Below are positions 42,836 to 52,689 of a stretch of DNA of 64,000 bases, piece after piece. Positions within the stretch are counted from its first letter, which is position 1. Every line of letters starts with the position of its first letter. Position numbers and translations under genes: made by a program. Under the pieces are notes generated by a model that had not been told where the DNA came from, did not search any database, and saw nothing but the letters and a program-made list of their open reading frames with translations. The DNA is from Planktothricoides raciborskii GIHE-MW2 (GTDB taxonomy: Bacteria; Cyanobacteriota; Cyanobacteriia; Cyanobacteriales; Laspinemataceae): contig NZ_CP159837.1 of the NCBI RefSeq assembly GCF_040564635.1, forward strand, positions 809,001 through 873,000, read 5' to 3'.

Positions 42836-44599
42836 TTAACTCGTAAACTCAAGCTGACCTTTTTCTATCAGTTTCCATTGATTCGACCCGAATTTGCTAA
42901 CTTTAGCGGGTTTAATCAGGGTAAATTTGCTGAATCCACGCGTGTATTTCTGACAGTTAAATAATAATTCCATCGTGTTATATTCTGTTTCCTTGCCTAT
43001 TTTGGATTTTTTGGGAAATAATACCACAATAGAAGAATCTCTATGTAAAGATACAACTACATAGCGAGCATCATCGGCCTCTTTTGTTCCCAGAATAGGG
43101 GTGACACCATTGTTACGGGCTTCGCTAAAATTTGAACACTTAACGTAAACAACAGAATATTCAGATTTTTTAAAGAATTCTTCTGAGGATTCGTTAAATG
43201 TTTTAACACATTCTATAACCTCCGGTGCTATAACCTCCGATGAACGTTTATAATTGTCAGCCGGTGGCGGATTAGGGTTTGTTTCTTGAACCCGGTTATA
43301 TCCTTCTGGTTCGTCTTGTTCTTCCTCCTCTGCCTTGTCTATATTATTCAGGTCAGTCACTTCTGTATGGCGATCATCTTCTTCATTATTCAAGTTATTT
43401 TCATCTGGTTGAGATTGATCGGCCAAACTATTAAGCTTTTCATCCCTATCTCTTTGTGAATCTTCGTCATTTAATGTTTCACCAGGCGAGTCAGTTAAAT
43501 CCTTTTCCTTGTCCCGATCATACTGCTGAGTTGGTTGTACATCGTCGGGTAAACTGTTTTCATTTTGATTAGAGGAATTTTGGTTATGATCTGAGCCTGG
43601 CTGTAATTTCGCCATTATTTGAGATGGCAGATCCCTCAACAGAGATAGCAGATCCTTTTGCTCTGGTTGCAATTTCTTCATTATGTCAGATACCCGAGTC
43701 TCTAACTGAGACGGCAAAGTCTCTACAGTTTCTAAAGCTTTTTGCAATTCCTCAATTTTAGGCAACAGGTCATCTAACTGAATTGACAATTCTTTAGACT
43801 TTTCATCTGGCTTTTTGTTTAGAAACTCAGAAATTTTATCAGCCAATTTTTTTTGTTGGCTGGTCAGTTCTTGCTCTCGCTGACTCAGCCCTTCAATTTT
43901 TTTATTTACATCTGAAATAGTTGAGGACAATAATTCTTTAATATCCTTTAAATTTTGTAGTGGTTCGCGCATCTGCGAAATCTCATCGATTGAAGTTTTC
44001 CAGGAATCTCTCTCCTCTTTAGTGATTACGCTACTCTGAAAGCTATTGTTTGATTCAGCTAAGTTTTTAAATTCATCTTTTAGTGAATTGATTGATTTAT
44101 TTATTTCACTTAATTCACTCGTTTTATTCTCAGAATCAACATCTGGGGTTTTCTTGACTTCTGCTAACTTCGACTTATCCAATTGTTTCATCAGCAATAT
44201 CAATAGCAATCCCAGAGAAATGGTACTACATATAAAAGTAGAAAATACCAGATAAACAAAATCATATTGTGCTGGCTTACGATTATTTTCCTCTAATTTT
44301 TTGAGTACCGTTTCTATAGAATCCAGTCGTGGTATTATGTTGGAATCGTTGGGTAATTGATCGCTGGCAGACGATTTACTCTCAGTGCTTGTTGCACCTG
44401 TTGTCCCCAGAGACAAAGCATTCAGTTTTGCTTCGATACGCTCGAAACTTTGGTTGAGTTTTTCTATAACATTATCGTCTGGCTTAACATCAGGATCTAT
44501 AGACTTAACAGTTTTGTTAACCGTTTCTAATAAACTTTTAATTTCCGCAAGTTTAGCTTTAGATTGATTTTTCGGAATGTTTTTTTTAAAAAAAATCAT
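42836..44599 (-). CDS. Membrane-anchored coiled-coil protein of the Hsp70-like operon
   Basis: 587 residues from the ATG at 44599. A helical region (1-90) is followed by one membrane segment (VYLVFSTFICSTISLGLLL, about 110-130), a long coiled-coil part (about 140-330), a very acidic Asp/Glu/Asn linker (about 345-440), and a C-terminal globular domain (about 460-587; VVYVKCSNFSEARNNG, YVVVSLHRDSSIVVLFPKK). I recognise no family. It overlaps the lipoprotein gene by 14 bases around a T8/A8 run. As last gene of the operon it may tether the ATPase to the membrane; that is inference. Confidence 0.7.
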   Translation of the reverse strand: MIFFKKNIPKNQSKAKLAEIKSLLETVNKTVKSIDPDVKPDDNVIEKLNQSFERIEAKLNALSLGTTGATSTESKSSASDQLPNDSNIIPRLDSIETVLKKLEENNRKPAQYDFVYLVFSTFICSTISLGLLLILLMKQLDKSKLAEVKKTPDVDSENKTSELSEINKSINSLKDEFKNLAESNNSFQSSVITKEERDSWKTSIDEISQMREPLQNLKDIKELLSSTISDVNKKIEGLSQREQELTSQQKKLADKISEFLNKKPDEKSKELSIQLDDLLPKIEELQKALETVETLPSQLETRVSDIMKKLQPEQKDLLSLLRDLPSQIMAKLQPGSDHNQNSSNQNENSLPDDVQPTQQYDRDKEKDLTDSPGETLNDEDSQRDRDEKLNSLADQSQPDENNLNNEEDDRHTEVTDLNNIDKAEEEEQDEPEGYNRVQETNPNPPPADNYKRSSEVIAPEVIECVKTFNESSEEFFKKSEYSVVYVKCSNFSEARNNGVTPILGTKEADDARYVVVSLHRDSSIVVLFPKKSKIGKETEYNTMELLFNCQKYTRGFSKFTLIKPAKVSKFGSNQWKLIEKGQLEFTS

Positions 44600-44882
44600 T
44601 AAATTTTGTGTCAAATATTGTTAAATTTTTTGTGAAATTATCATAGGCAAAATCATCAAAACTTATTGTTTTTTGCACATTCTTAAGTTGCTCTTTTAAT
44701 TCATCTAAATCAGATCCGATAGTGGGTTCTTTTCCCACAATTTCGTTAGCTGTAGGTGTTGCTGTAGTATCAGGATTCTTTTGTGTGGGCTTGCTGCCGG
44801 TATATCCGCAGCCACCCAGCAGACTTAATAGAAAGACTGCTAATAAAACATTGCTGAATTTTCCTTTTCTGATTTGTCTCAT
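44586..44882 (-). CDS. Small lipoprotein of the Hsp70-like operon
   Basis: 98 residues. The start ATG at 44882 overlaps the ATPase stop as TAATG. The signal peptide has a basic start and LLAVFLLSLLGGC lipobox, so Cys is lipidated. After a Thr/Pro-rich linker comes a helical segment (DLDELKEQLKNVQKTI) that resembles the start of the next protein (KLAEIKSLLETVNKTV). Probably membrane-bound; function unknown. Confidence 0.75.
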   Translation of the reverse strand: MRQIRKGKFSNVLLAVFLLSLLGGCGYTGSKPTQKNPDTTATPTANEIVGKEPTIGSDLDELKEQLKNVQKTISFDDFAYDNFTKNLTIFDTKFNDFF

Positions 44883-46891
44883 TAGTCTTTTCCCGCCAAA
44901 CAACATAACAGACATTTTAATCCCAAAATAAACGGAGGCTCTCCAGTGCTGATATAGTCGCGTTCTCCATGAATGTCTTCCAGAGCAATTTTTACTTTTC
45001 TTTTGATTTTTGGCAAGATTTTTTTACGCTGATATTCTCCCAGAGGCGGGATAATTTCTTTCATTTTCAATTGCTCTACAGAATTGTCAAAAGCTGTCAG
45101 AAAAGCCTCAAGATTAGTTAGCTCTGACACCTCAAATTTATTAACTATCTTCGGGAAGCTAATTCGTTGGTTAGCCTCCACAGTGATGATTTCATTTGCT
45201 TTACCAGTTACTTTACATTGTTCCCCGGCAAATACCTTATTTTCATCTTCTGCATTCATGCCTGTCAGTTGTGTGTGCTGCTGATCTGCCACCAAGCCAC
45301 AAGCGACTTCTGCTTTAGGTTGCTTGCTCAGACGAGTCTCTGTCTCTTGTTGAATATCATCAATACCGGCTCCTGCACTGAGCATTCGACTTAACAATTT
45401 ATTGATATCGGAATTTTGGGTAAATTTACCTCCAGAATCAAGCCAGTGTAAGAGTCGAGAACCGTTGCCACCAATCAGAACAGGAGTAATTTTTAGACTA
45501 GCAATCTTCTTTTCTTCAAATAAACCTTTGAGGATAATACCCAGATAGTAGTACAGACCAGCAATCCCGATCGCGGCTCCCTGAATAATTTCCCCAAATT
45601 CCGTTATCGATTTGTTGCCGTCAGTGTTGATTGGCTCCGTCTTTCGTTTATCTTTCAGCCATTGCTCACTCTTTCGCCGTAGCGCAGTATCTACCTTGGC
45701 AGAGAATTTTTCCTCACCTTTGGCTTCTTCATCAGAAATTTTTACTTCTGATTGGTCGTCGTTAGCCTTATCAGCATTCTTAGGATCATACTTGATAACT
45801 TCTTCGAGAAACTTAGGCTTGATAAATTGGGAGAACAAGAGTCTCCCCCCTAACTTAATCGAACATTGATGAATGATACTATTTTTTTGCCAAATGGAGA
45901 TATCCGCAGTGCCACCACCCAGGTCAATGCAAGTAGTATAACCTAACGATTGCTTTTCCGCAGACTCAAAGTAGTGAGCCAGAGCGATACTTTCAGAGCG
46001 GTAATACCTGCCTTTTTGTTTCGGCAAGCAGTGATGAGTCATCCCCGTTTTTTGACCTAACTCATTAATAATGTTTGCCCATGTTGCTTCATATATTCTT
46101 TTATAATTGTTGGAAAAAGCGGTAGGATAGGAAATCGTCCACTCGATTTTCCTAACACCATTTTTAGCCGCTTCTGCCGCAATCACTAAAGCCAAATGTT
46201 TTAAAAATAGCTCCTTGTAGGGGATATCACCAGTCCGCCATTTGAGTTCGGTCTCAATATGCTCTTGAGTCGAATCGAAATTTGAAATATCTTCAGGAAT
46301 ATAGATTCGTCCATCAAAAATAGGAATGGTGTTACCTCGATGTCCCTCGGTGGTGAGCACCGTCGCCAAAGGAAAATCTTCTTCTTTTGGCGAGCTAAAA
46401 TATCTATAAAGTGCTGCCGCTCGCCCATTGTCATCAGTGTTGGTTACTTTAAGCAACAAAGGATCCCAAGTTAGTGGCTGGGCTAGTCCCCGATCTGGTT
46501 GATAGTAAACATGGGTGAACGAAGTGCCAAAATCCACTCCGACTCTCCAAGTTTTGTTTGGATCTAGAGAATTAAATTCTTCAGGCTTTGTTAGCAAAAT
46601 CACTCCCACTGCTGCCGATTGATGACCTTTCTGGCAAATCATGTAGGAAGGAAATTTTGTCAACCGAGTGATTTGGAAATCGACCAATTTCTCCGGGTGG
46701 GCTTGGGAAAACACTTGGGGAAATACCACCTGAAACCTTGTTTTAATTTTATGATCTAAATCTCCTGATCGGTCATCATAGTAGAAAGCATAGTATTCAG
46801 ACCATTGAGCAGGTTTATCAGGTTTATCAGATTTATCAGATTTATCAGATTTAGACTTCACGTCAAATTCAAAATTTGGCCAGAGTTCCAA
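44882..46891 (-). CDS. Hsp70/actin-superfamily ATPase
   Basis: 669 residues from a TTG at 46891, the only start available. An N-terminal domain (1-130, with a KSDKSDKSDKPDKP repeat) precedes an actin-like ATPase fold: phosphate-1 motif VGVDFGTSFTHVYY at about 134-147, phosphate-2 CIDLGGGTADISIW at about 310-323, and adenosine motif PVLIGGNGSRLL at about 475-486. There is no clear Hsp70 peptide-binding domain. The open frame continues without stop upstream to 46,937, and with a one-base shift it would join the preceding gene. Role unknown; the context suggests a membrane-linked machine. Confidence 0.75.
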   Translation of the reverse strand: MELWPNFEFDVKSKSDKSDKSDKPDKPAQWSEYYAFYYDDRSGDLDHKIKTRFQVVFPQVFSQAHPEKLVDFQITRLTKFPSYMICQKGHQSAAVGVILLTKPEEFNSLDPNKTWRVGVDFGTSFTHVYYQPDRGLAQPLTWDPLLLKVTNTDDNGRAAALYRYFSSPKEEDFPLATVLTTEGHRGNTIPIFDGRIYIPEDISNFDSTQEHIETELKWRTGDIPYKELFLKHLALVIAAEAAKNGVRKIEWTISYPTAFSNNYKRIYEATWANIINELGQKTGMTHHCLPKQKGRYYRSESIALAHYFESAEKQSLGYTTCIDLGGGTADISIWQKNSIIHQCSIKLGGRLLFSQFIKPKFLEEVIKYDPKNADKANDDQSEVKISDEEAKGEEKFSAKVDTALRRKSEQWLKDKRKTEPINTDGNKSITEFGEIIQGAAIGIAGLYYYLGIILKGLFEEKKIASLKITPVLIGGNGSRLLHWLDSGGKFTQNSDINKLLSRMLSAGAGIDDIQQETETRLSKQPKAEVACGLVADQQHTQLTGMNAEDENKVFAGEQCKVTGKANEIITVEANQRISFPKIVNKFEVSELTNLEAFLTAFDNSVEQLKMKEIIPPLGEYQRKKILPKIKRKVKIALEDIHGERDYISTGEPPFILGLKCLLCCLAGKD

Positions 46892-46911
46892 AAAAGGGAT
46901 GGCTTCTGTTT

Positions 46912-47427
46912 CTATGGCATTTTCTTTGCGATCGCATATTGTTTAGTCACCTTATATGTTCCCCCAGAGAGAGGAAGCTTAATTGTGACGCTAACTCCAG
47001 ACCGCGAATCAATGACAACTGGTTGCAACTCCAGAATTTCGTTCAACTCTGTAGCGCTAAAATAATTCAGCAGTTTGGGATTAATCGGTAATAACGGAGT
47101 TAAGTTCTTCTCATTATTCTTCTTATTATTATCTACGTTATTATCTACGTTATCATCTACGTTATTATCTACTATGTAGGTTAGCTGTTCCGTTCCCTGG
47201 GGCAACTGTGCTCCCGGAAGTTGACTGTCTCCTTTAAGAAAATAGAACTCTGCTAAAAATAAGTCGGCTTCGGTCAAGTATTCTCCTTTATAATTGCGGA
47301 GAAACTCATCTCGATTAAATGCTTGCAAACTAACTTTATAAATCCAAATATCTTTGGCATTTTGATCGGACCATTGTCTAGCTAACTTCTTTGGATCTGG
47401 GATAAATAAAACTTGTGCGCCAGCCAC
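46912..47427 (-). CDS. First protein of the Hsp70-like operon, 5' end truncated by an IS
   Basis: 171 residues from a GTG at 47427, but the frame is open and protein-like further upstream (PIVPPSRPSSVQLKLGSQ) to 47502, exactly where the insertion element begins. The gene has therefore lost its real start. The N-terminal domain (LFIPDPKKLARQWSDQNAKD) and a C-terminal domain (TIKLPLSGGTYKVTKQYAI) flank an Asn/Asp-rich linker made by a TTATCTACG microsatellite. Family unknown. Its end can be joined to the ATPase by one frameshift. Confidence 0.6.
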   Translation of the reverse strand: MAGAQVLFIPDPKKLARQWSDQNAKDIWIYKVSLQAFNRDEFLRNYKGEYLTEADLFLAEFYFLKGDSQLPGAQLPQGTEQLTYIVDNNVDDNVDNNVDNNKKNNEKNLTPLLPINPKLLNYFSATELNEILELQPVVIDSRSGVSVTIKLPLSGGTYKVTKQYAIAKKMP

Positions 47428-47502
47428 TTGGCTCCCAAGCTTAAGCTGAACGCTGGAAGGTCTTGATGGCGGTACGATCGGTCTGTCCAGAGCTTTTTGC
47501 TC

Positions 47503-48726
47503 GGGTGCATCTCAGTTAGGCAATAAGTAATTATACTCAATGAAAAGTTCCCTCGAAACAGTCCATAATTGAGGCATTGTTGACAACCCTTGACCCATGA
47601 ATCCCCAAAAGCAGGCGCTCACTCCAGCAACACCTTGACGCGATTGCCGAAATTCTCTACCAGGAAGCCAACCCCTCTGACCTCACCACCCTTGAAGGCA
47701 TTGAGAAAAGTGTTCGCTCTCTTGCCCAAGAACACCTCTTGCCTCAACTGGGAATTTTTTTATCCACACGGCGACCGACCGCCACAGCGGAAAACAACGC
47801 ACCCTGACCAGTATCCTCGGCAAACTAACCCTCACTACAGCTCAAGCTCAACAACTGCAAGTTAAACCAGGAACTCGTTGGAGTCCATACTTTGAAAAGT
47901 GCTGTTGGACGGTCAGTGCCAATAGCTCCTACCAGAGAGCCGAAGAAGATATTGCGATGCTTACAGGGGTGAAAGTCTCCCACAGTACGCTGCAACGCTT
48001 TGTGCAACGAGAGGATTGGTGTGAGCTAAAGATAACTGAACCAATTGAGGAACTGAGCGCCGATGGCGGCATGATTCGCCTTCGCACCGGGGCGGGTCAA
48101 CCCGGAGAGTGGCGAGAATACAAAGCGTTAAATGTGCATAAGCAAGGGGGTGTAGCGTTCTTCAAGGATAATCAAGGACTACTGGAGTGGGTGAATGCCC
48201 AACCCCGTCAGGCACAGTTCACCTGCCTGGGAGATGGTCATGATGGGGTGTGGAACATCTTTAGTGGCATTGGTACGCCAGAGCAGCGGATTGAAATACA
48301 AGGGTTGGTATCACCTCATGGAAAATGCCCACAAGGTGCAGGGGACACCAGCCCAATTGAAGCCGATCCGAGCATTGCTGTGGCGAGGGGAGACCGAGAA
48401 GACGATAGACTATTTGCGCCAAGAGCAATTTCGGGGAGCCACAGGGTTGATCAACTACTTGTTGCATCACCAAAAGCGCATCATTAACTATGAGGCTTGG
48501 CAAGAAGCGGGACATTCGATTGGTTCGGGTCGGGTGGAGTCGTTGGTGAAACAAATTGGGTTGAGGGTGAAGTTGCCTTGGGCACTTCGGGCTACCGGAG
48601 AATGTGCCCAAGGTGCTGAAGCATCGCTGTGCGTACCTGAATGGGGCACTCGCTGCTTGGTTACCTCCAGCAATATAATATACTTTTCCTGAGTATATAT
48701 ACTTATCTCATAACTGAGATGCACCC
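47503..48726. mobile_element. Decayed ISKra4-like insertion sequence with terminal inverted repeats
   Basis: Both ends begin GGGTGCATCTCAGTTA (47,503-47,518 and, reversed, 48,711-48,726): 16 perfect bp, then partial similarity for about 20 more. Length 1,224 bp. The single transposase gene is frameshifted. Flanks (TTTGCTC left, GTTCTAA right) show no target-site duplication, and the element joins two unrelated broken genes, which suggests a deletion or rearrangement after insertion. Confidence 0.8.
47590..48692 (+). pseudogene. ISKra4-family transposase, frameshifted
   Basis: Fragments in different frames line up as one transposase: an N-terminal LDAIAEILYQEANPSDLTTL, a middle IAMLTGVKVSHSTLQRFVQR and LSADGGMIRLRTG (acidic catalytic region), CLGDGHDGVWNI, then YHLMENAHKV and the C-terminal INYEAWQEAGHSIGSGRVES. 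At least two frameshifts (near 47,760 and 48,300) break it. The motifs match the ISKra4 type; the element cannot move by itself. Confidence 0.8.
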
Positions 48727-49223
48727 GTTCTAATCCAATGGCAGTCATGGTGATGGCGCATCTAAAAACCCAAGCGACCAGCGGCAACTCCCAAGAAAGA
48801 TTACAATGGAAAATAGCGGTAGCTAAAAGCCTTTATCAAAAAGGATATAGCCGCCAGCAAATTTTGGAGCTATTTCGGTTAATCGCCTGGATGATGACCT
48901 TACCAGAAGAACTGGAGAAGTCTTTTAATACAGAAATCACGAATTATGAGGAGGAAGCTAAAATGCCCTATATCACCCCCTTGTAACGCTTTGCTATAGA
49001 AAAAGGACGGCAAGAAGGAATTCTTGCAGGAATGTTAAAAAACCGTCAAGAGGATGTAATTGAAATCCTAGAAACCCGGTTTTCTCCGGTGCCCGCCTCC
49101 CTAGCTGAGACAATTAATCTGATGGAAGATGCGGCGTTATTAAAAACTCTGCTTAAGCGGGCGATTACTATTGGTTCGATCGCTGAATTTGAGCAGTTAA
49201 TTCAAGAACTAACTCAGCAATAA
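48727..49223 (+). pseudogene. 3' part of an Rpn-type (PD-(D/E)xK) transposase/nuclease gene, broken
   Basis: The frame starts inside the gene at the IS border (SNPMAVMVMAHLKTQATSG), runs through LFRLIAWMMTLPEELEKSF to MPYITPL, meets a TAA at 48984-48986, and continues in the same frame as RFAIEKGRQEGILAG to 49,223. These are C-terminal hallmarks of cyanobacterial Rpn/PDDEXK-family proteins. The catalytic N-terminal half is absent. Confidence 0.75.
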
Positions 49224-49540
49224 GCGATTCTCCCTTTAAACCCAGAAGCCAAAACCCAGAAACCGGGTTTCTTGTTTGGTATCACAGTTAACTGTTATGC
49301 CCACAACAGAAACCCGGTTTCTTTTTCGGCAGCAACCCGTTTTTGTTCCTTGAAGCGATCGCACCAAGCGGATACCAAAGCAGCGATCGCCCCCATAGCA
49401 AATTGAACCATAGAGAAATTACTTCAGCACTGGCATTTCAGGAGTCTTGACAATATGGCTATTCAGTATAATGGCTTGTTAGCAAAGTCGTTGACCACCA
49501 AGACGCGGGCAGAGTGGACATTGCCCACTTGCTGCTCTGA
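49224..49540. repeat. Spacer with CCGGGTTTCTT repeats and two HIP1 sites
   Basis: Repeat copies lie at 49,256-49,273 and 49,309-49,324. The rest has no gene; the minus-strand RTX nucleotidase ends at 49,541 without an obvious terminator. Confidence 0.5.
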
Positions 49541-51891
49541 TTAAATCGCCCTGAAACTATCAGCAGTAATTAGGTTAGATGAAACGCCATTGAGGGTGAC
49601 GAGAACCTCTCCGCCAAAGGAGATTAACGTTTCCGCCGAGTCTTGGGTAATCGAAAGTTGGGCGAAAGTTAAGCCGTCTCGTAATCCCAAGAAATCAACC
49701 CCATTCTCAAAGTCAGTCACCACATCGCCACCGCCACCAGAGCGCAAGACAAAAGTATCGCTACCGGAACCACCCGTTAAGATGTCGCTGCCTAAATCCC
49801 CGAAAAGGATATCGTTGCCTTCGCCGCCATCGAGAACGTCGTTGTCTTTACCCCCGAACAGAGTATCGTCGCCACCTAGTCCGGAAATAGTGTCGTTGCC
49901 GCGATTGCCGTTGATGATGTTAGGATTGGCGGAACCCGTTACGACATCGTTACCATCGAGCGATCGCAGTCCACCCAGTCGTCCGGCGAGCAGTCCTGAC
50001 GCCACTGTAAAGACATTATCAGTCTGATTTAAGTTAAAGAACTCCGAGGCTAGAGCCGTATCGCGGCGAACCGTCAAGTTTTGAATGCGATCGTCTTCGG
50101 CTGGGGGTACATCCGCTTCGTTAAACGAGCCGATCGCCGTCAGATAATCCGCCACCGCCTTTTGCTCCCGACCTGGGGTATTAAAAGTTGAGTCAGATCC
50201 TGCTGCTGCGAGGCTGACGGGGTTAGAGGTGGCAGCAAAGTCTGGGAAAGGATAGCCATCGCCTCCATCTGCCAGGAATTTCAGAGTGACAGTGCGGAAG
50301 GAGCGGTTTGGGTCGCCGACTAACTGACCATTTTCTACCACAATATCCGTAACACTGCCCGATTCATCTCGCAGGGAGAGAGAACGCAAGCGCTGTCCAG
50401 AGGGTAAAGTGGGATCGAAGCTAAACGCCATCCCCCCAACTTGTGGGAACTGACCCGGAGTTGCCCCGGCTGCTGTTTTCGCCAAGCCATGCTCGATTAC
50501 TTGTTGCAGTTGCGATGCCGTTAGGGTCAGCACCGTTAACTCATTATTGAATCGCATGACGTTTTCAATATCGAGTTGGGAAACTTGTCCCGCTTCCTTC
50601 CCAGCAATAGAATTGGCGAGCGGTGGGGTTTTTTCGCCCTCGCTACTGATGGCCCCGATGGAGTAGCGGATACTCCCCCCATTTTTAATCGAGATCACCA
50701 CGCTAGGATCGACTTGGCGAGCCGCAAACAAATTAGCATCCGCACCGAGATTACCCAGGTTGGTTTCTTGGGTGCGGACATCGCTGGTGCCGCCGTTGAG
50801 AAATACCTCGCTGCGACCAAAGGTATTCCCGTCTTTGGGGGCGGTGGAAAGTTGTGCCACAGCCAAGCCTACCGACAATTCCTCAAAGGGGGGGACGTTC
50901 CCGGTCTCGATCACCCCAGTTTTGTCCGTTGCGTAGGCTCCACTGATATTGGGGTCAATGCTTGAGGGAATCAGAACCCCATTATCGTCGAAATCCGCTA
51001 CCAAGCGACCCACATACTTATAGTTGCCCTTGGTATTAACAATGGCAACGGGTTGCCCGGTGGCAGAGGTTGTGAGAATTGGGTAGAGACCTCCAGAGGT
51101 ATCTCCGACTCGCAGGCGATCGGTAGCATCTGCCAAGATATCGTTAGATCCCCCCGCCACAATCACATCCACATCCCGCAGGCGAGAGGCGAGTTCCTGG
51201 TCGATATTCAGGTCTCTCATGTGAGACAACAGAACAATTTTGTTAATACCTTGGGCGGTGAGGGCATGAATGGAGGGTTGAATGGTGGCCGCCAGAGCAT
51301 CGAGATCGTTGGGGTCTGAGGGGGATATACCGACATTGCCAGGAGACGAGAGGCTGCCCAGCAGAGGAGTCGTAGCCCCAACAATGCCGATGGGTTGCCC
51401 TTGCAAAGAAATCACCGTGCTTTTAGCAATGCTGTTGGGTTGGGGGGCTGTCCGTCAGGCACGACGAATTTTGCTAAATTATTGTCGGTGCTGAAGTCGA
51501 GGTTCGCACTCAAAAATGGGAATTTAGCACCTGGATAGTTATAGACTCCTTCGATAACGGGGTCTGCGGGAATCAAGGAGGCGAGGATACCCGTACCGAG
51601 GTCAAATTCATGACTGCCGAAGGTGGCGGCGTCAAAGAACAAGCCATTGTTAGTTTCAATATCGGCTCGTCCTGCACCGGGTTTACCAATTACAGCGCTC
51701 AGTGCCGGATCGCTACTGGCGAAAAAAAACGGGCCAGGAATGTATAAATCTCCTGAAGTTAGGGTCAGGGTTTGTTCAGGAAATTGAGAACGCAGAGCGT
51801 TGATGACGCTGGAAAAAGGGAGGATATCTTCTAGTGCTTCAACACCTGCCTCTTGGTCGGATGTATGCAGTATTTGGAGAGTGAAAGTCAT
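49541..51891 (-). pseudogene. RTX-tailed 5'-nucleotidase/metallophosphatase, one frameshift
   Basis: Two overlapping frames, 51,891-51,412 (159 residues) and 51,415-49,541 (624 residues), form one protein of about 790 residues. N-terminal metallophosphatase: LQILHTSDQEAG, SGDLY, GSHEFDLG, LSANLDF; then LLSHMRDLNIDQELA and VAGGSND. C-terminal 5'-nucleotidase domain: ISIKNGGSIR and the SFRTVTLKFLADGGDGYPF block. RTX repeats at the end (GNRGNDTISGLGGDDTLFGG) and a C-terminal module shared with the giant gene indicate type I export. The shift is at a run of six C (51,442-51,447), so it may be real or a sequence error. It would release phosphate outside the cell. Confidence 0.8.
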
Positions 51892-52393
51892 AATTTAATT
51901 TTCCTGATCAGTGACAATGATTCTTTATACTTCGGGATTGTAACAGATTCAGCCCAATTTAATAAAAATCTCGGCTCGATGACGCTCAACGCGGTGCCCC
52001 TAAATTCTTTTATATTTATATTAGTTTAATAAAAACTTTTATTGTCATATGAAAATAAAAGAATTTAGGATTTATCGGCTTTTTCAGAAACCGGGTTTCT
52101 TGGAAAAATCTCGGATCGATGACGAGAAATCGAGGGTAGAAACCCGGTTTCTATCCCCCGGTTCAGAGGACCAGAAGTCCCCTAGGTGGTGACAGTTCTC
52201 GTGAGGGGGAAGAGGCAGAAGCCGCCGTCTTGATGGGAATGCGACCGGCGAGATAAGCTAAACGACCCGCTTCTCTGGCAGAAAACCGGTTTCTTTTTTG
52301 GCCTGGGGCGATCGCCTGTATATAGCCGCTGATTTCCCCACATTACCATCTTTTATCTTCTATTTAAATTTTGATAAATTTTCCTTTTTAGAA
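51892..52393. repeat. Gene-free spacer with CCGGGTTTCTT copies
   Basis: Copies of the repeat lie near 52,086, 52,138 and 52,284. The left part (51,900-52,070) is AT-rich and likely contains the promoter of the RTX nucleotidase. No gene seen. Confidence 0.5.
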
Positions 52394-52609
52394 TTATGAT
52401 TTCACTACCACCGCCCGCGCATCCACCGCAAACAGATAGGGGGCAGCCACGGAGGGATTGCCCCCACAAACATTGCCACGAATCGCGATCGCAGAATCAA
52501 TCATAAAAAGCCCCTTGTCATCCCCTGGTTTCAAATAGATTTCATACCTATCCCGAACAATTTCCAATAACTCGGCAAAATTGGTCGGGTCTGCTTCAAA
52601 AGATGGCAT
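52394..52609 (-). CDS. Small protein of unknown function
   Basis: 71 residues from the ATG at 52609, with AGGAG 7 bases upstream, which supports this start over a TTG at 52645. Sequence MPSFEADPTNFAELLEIVRD, then a Lys/Asp turn and a hydrophobic C-terminal half (AAPYLFAVDARAVVV). No domain recognised. It could be a regulator subunit or antitoxin-like protein, but nothing shows this. Confidence 0.6.
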   Translation of the reverse strand: MPSFEADPTNFAELLEIVRDRYEIYLKPGDDKGLFMIDSAIAIRGNVCGGNPSVAAPYLFAVDARAVVVKS

Positions 52610-52689
52610 AGTACGCTCCTGATTTATAGCGCGGTATCTCAGCAATAAAGGCGATCGCCTCTTGGTAAAAATCTCATCCTACTACTATA

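Noticed and set aside
48261-48787. Minus-strand frames over the IS
   Set aside because: They lie opposite a recognisable, though frameshifted, transposase.
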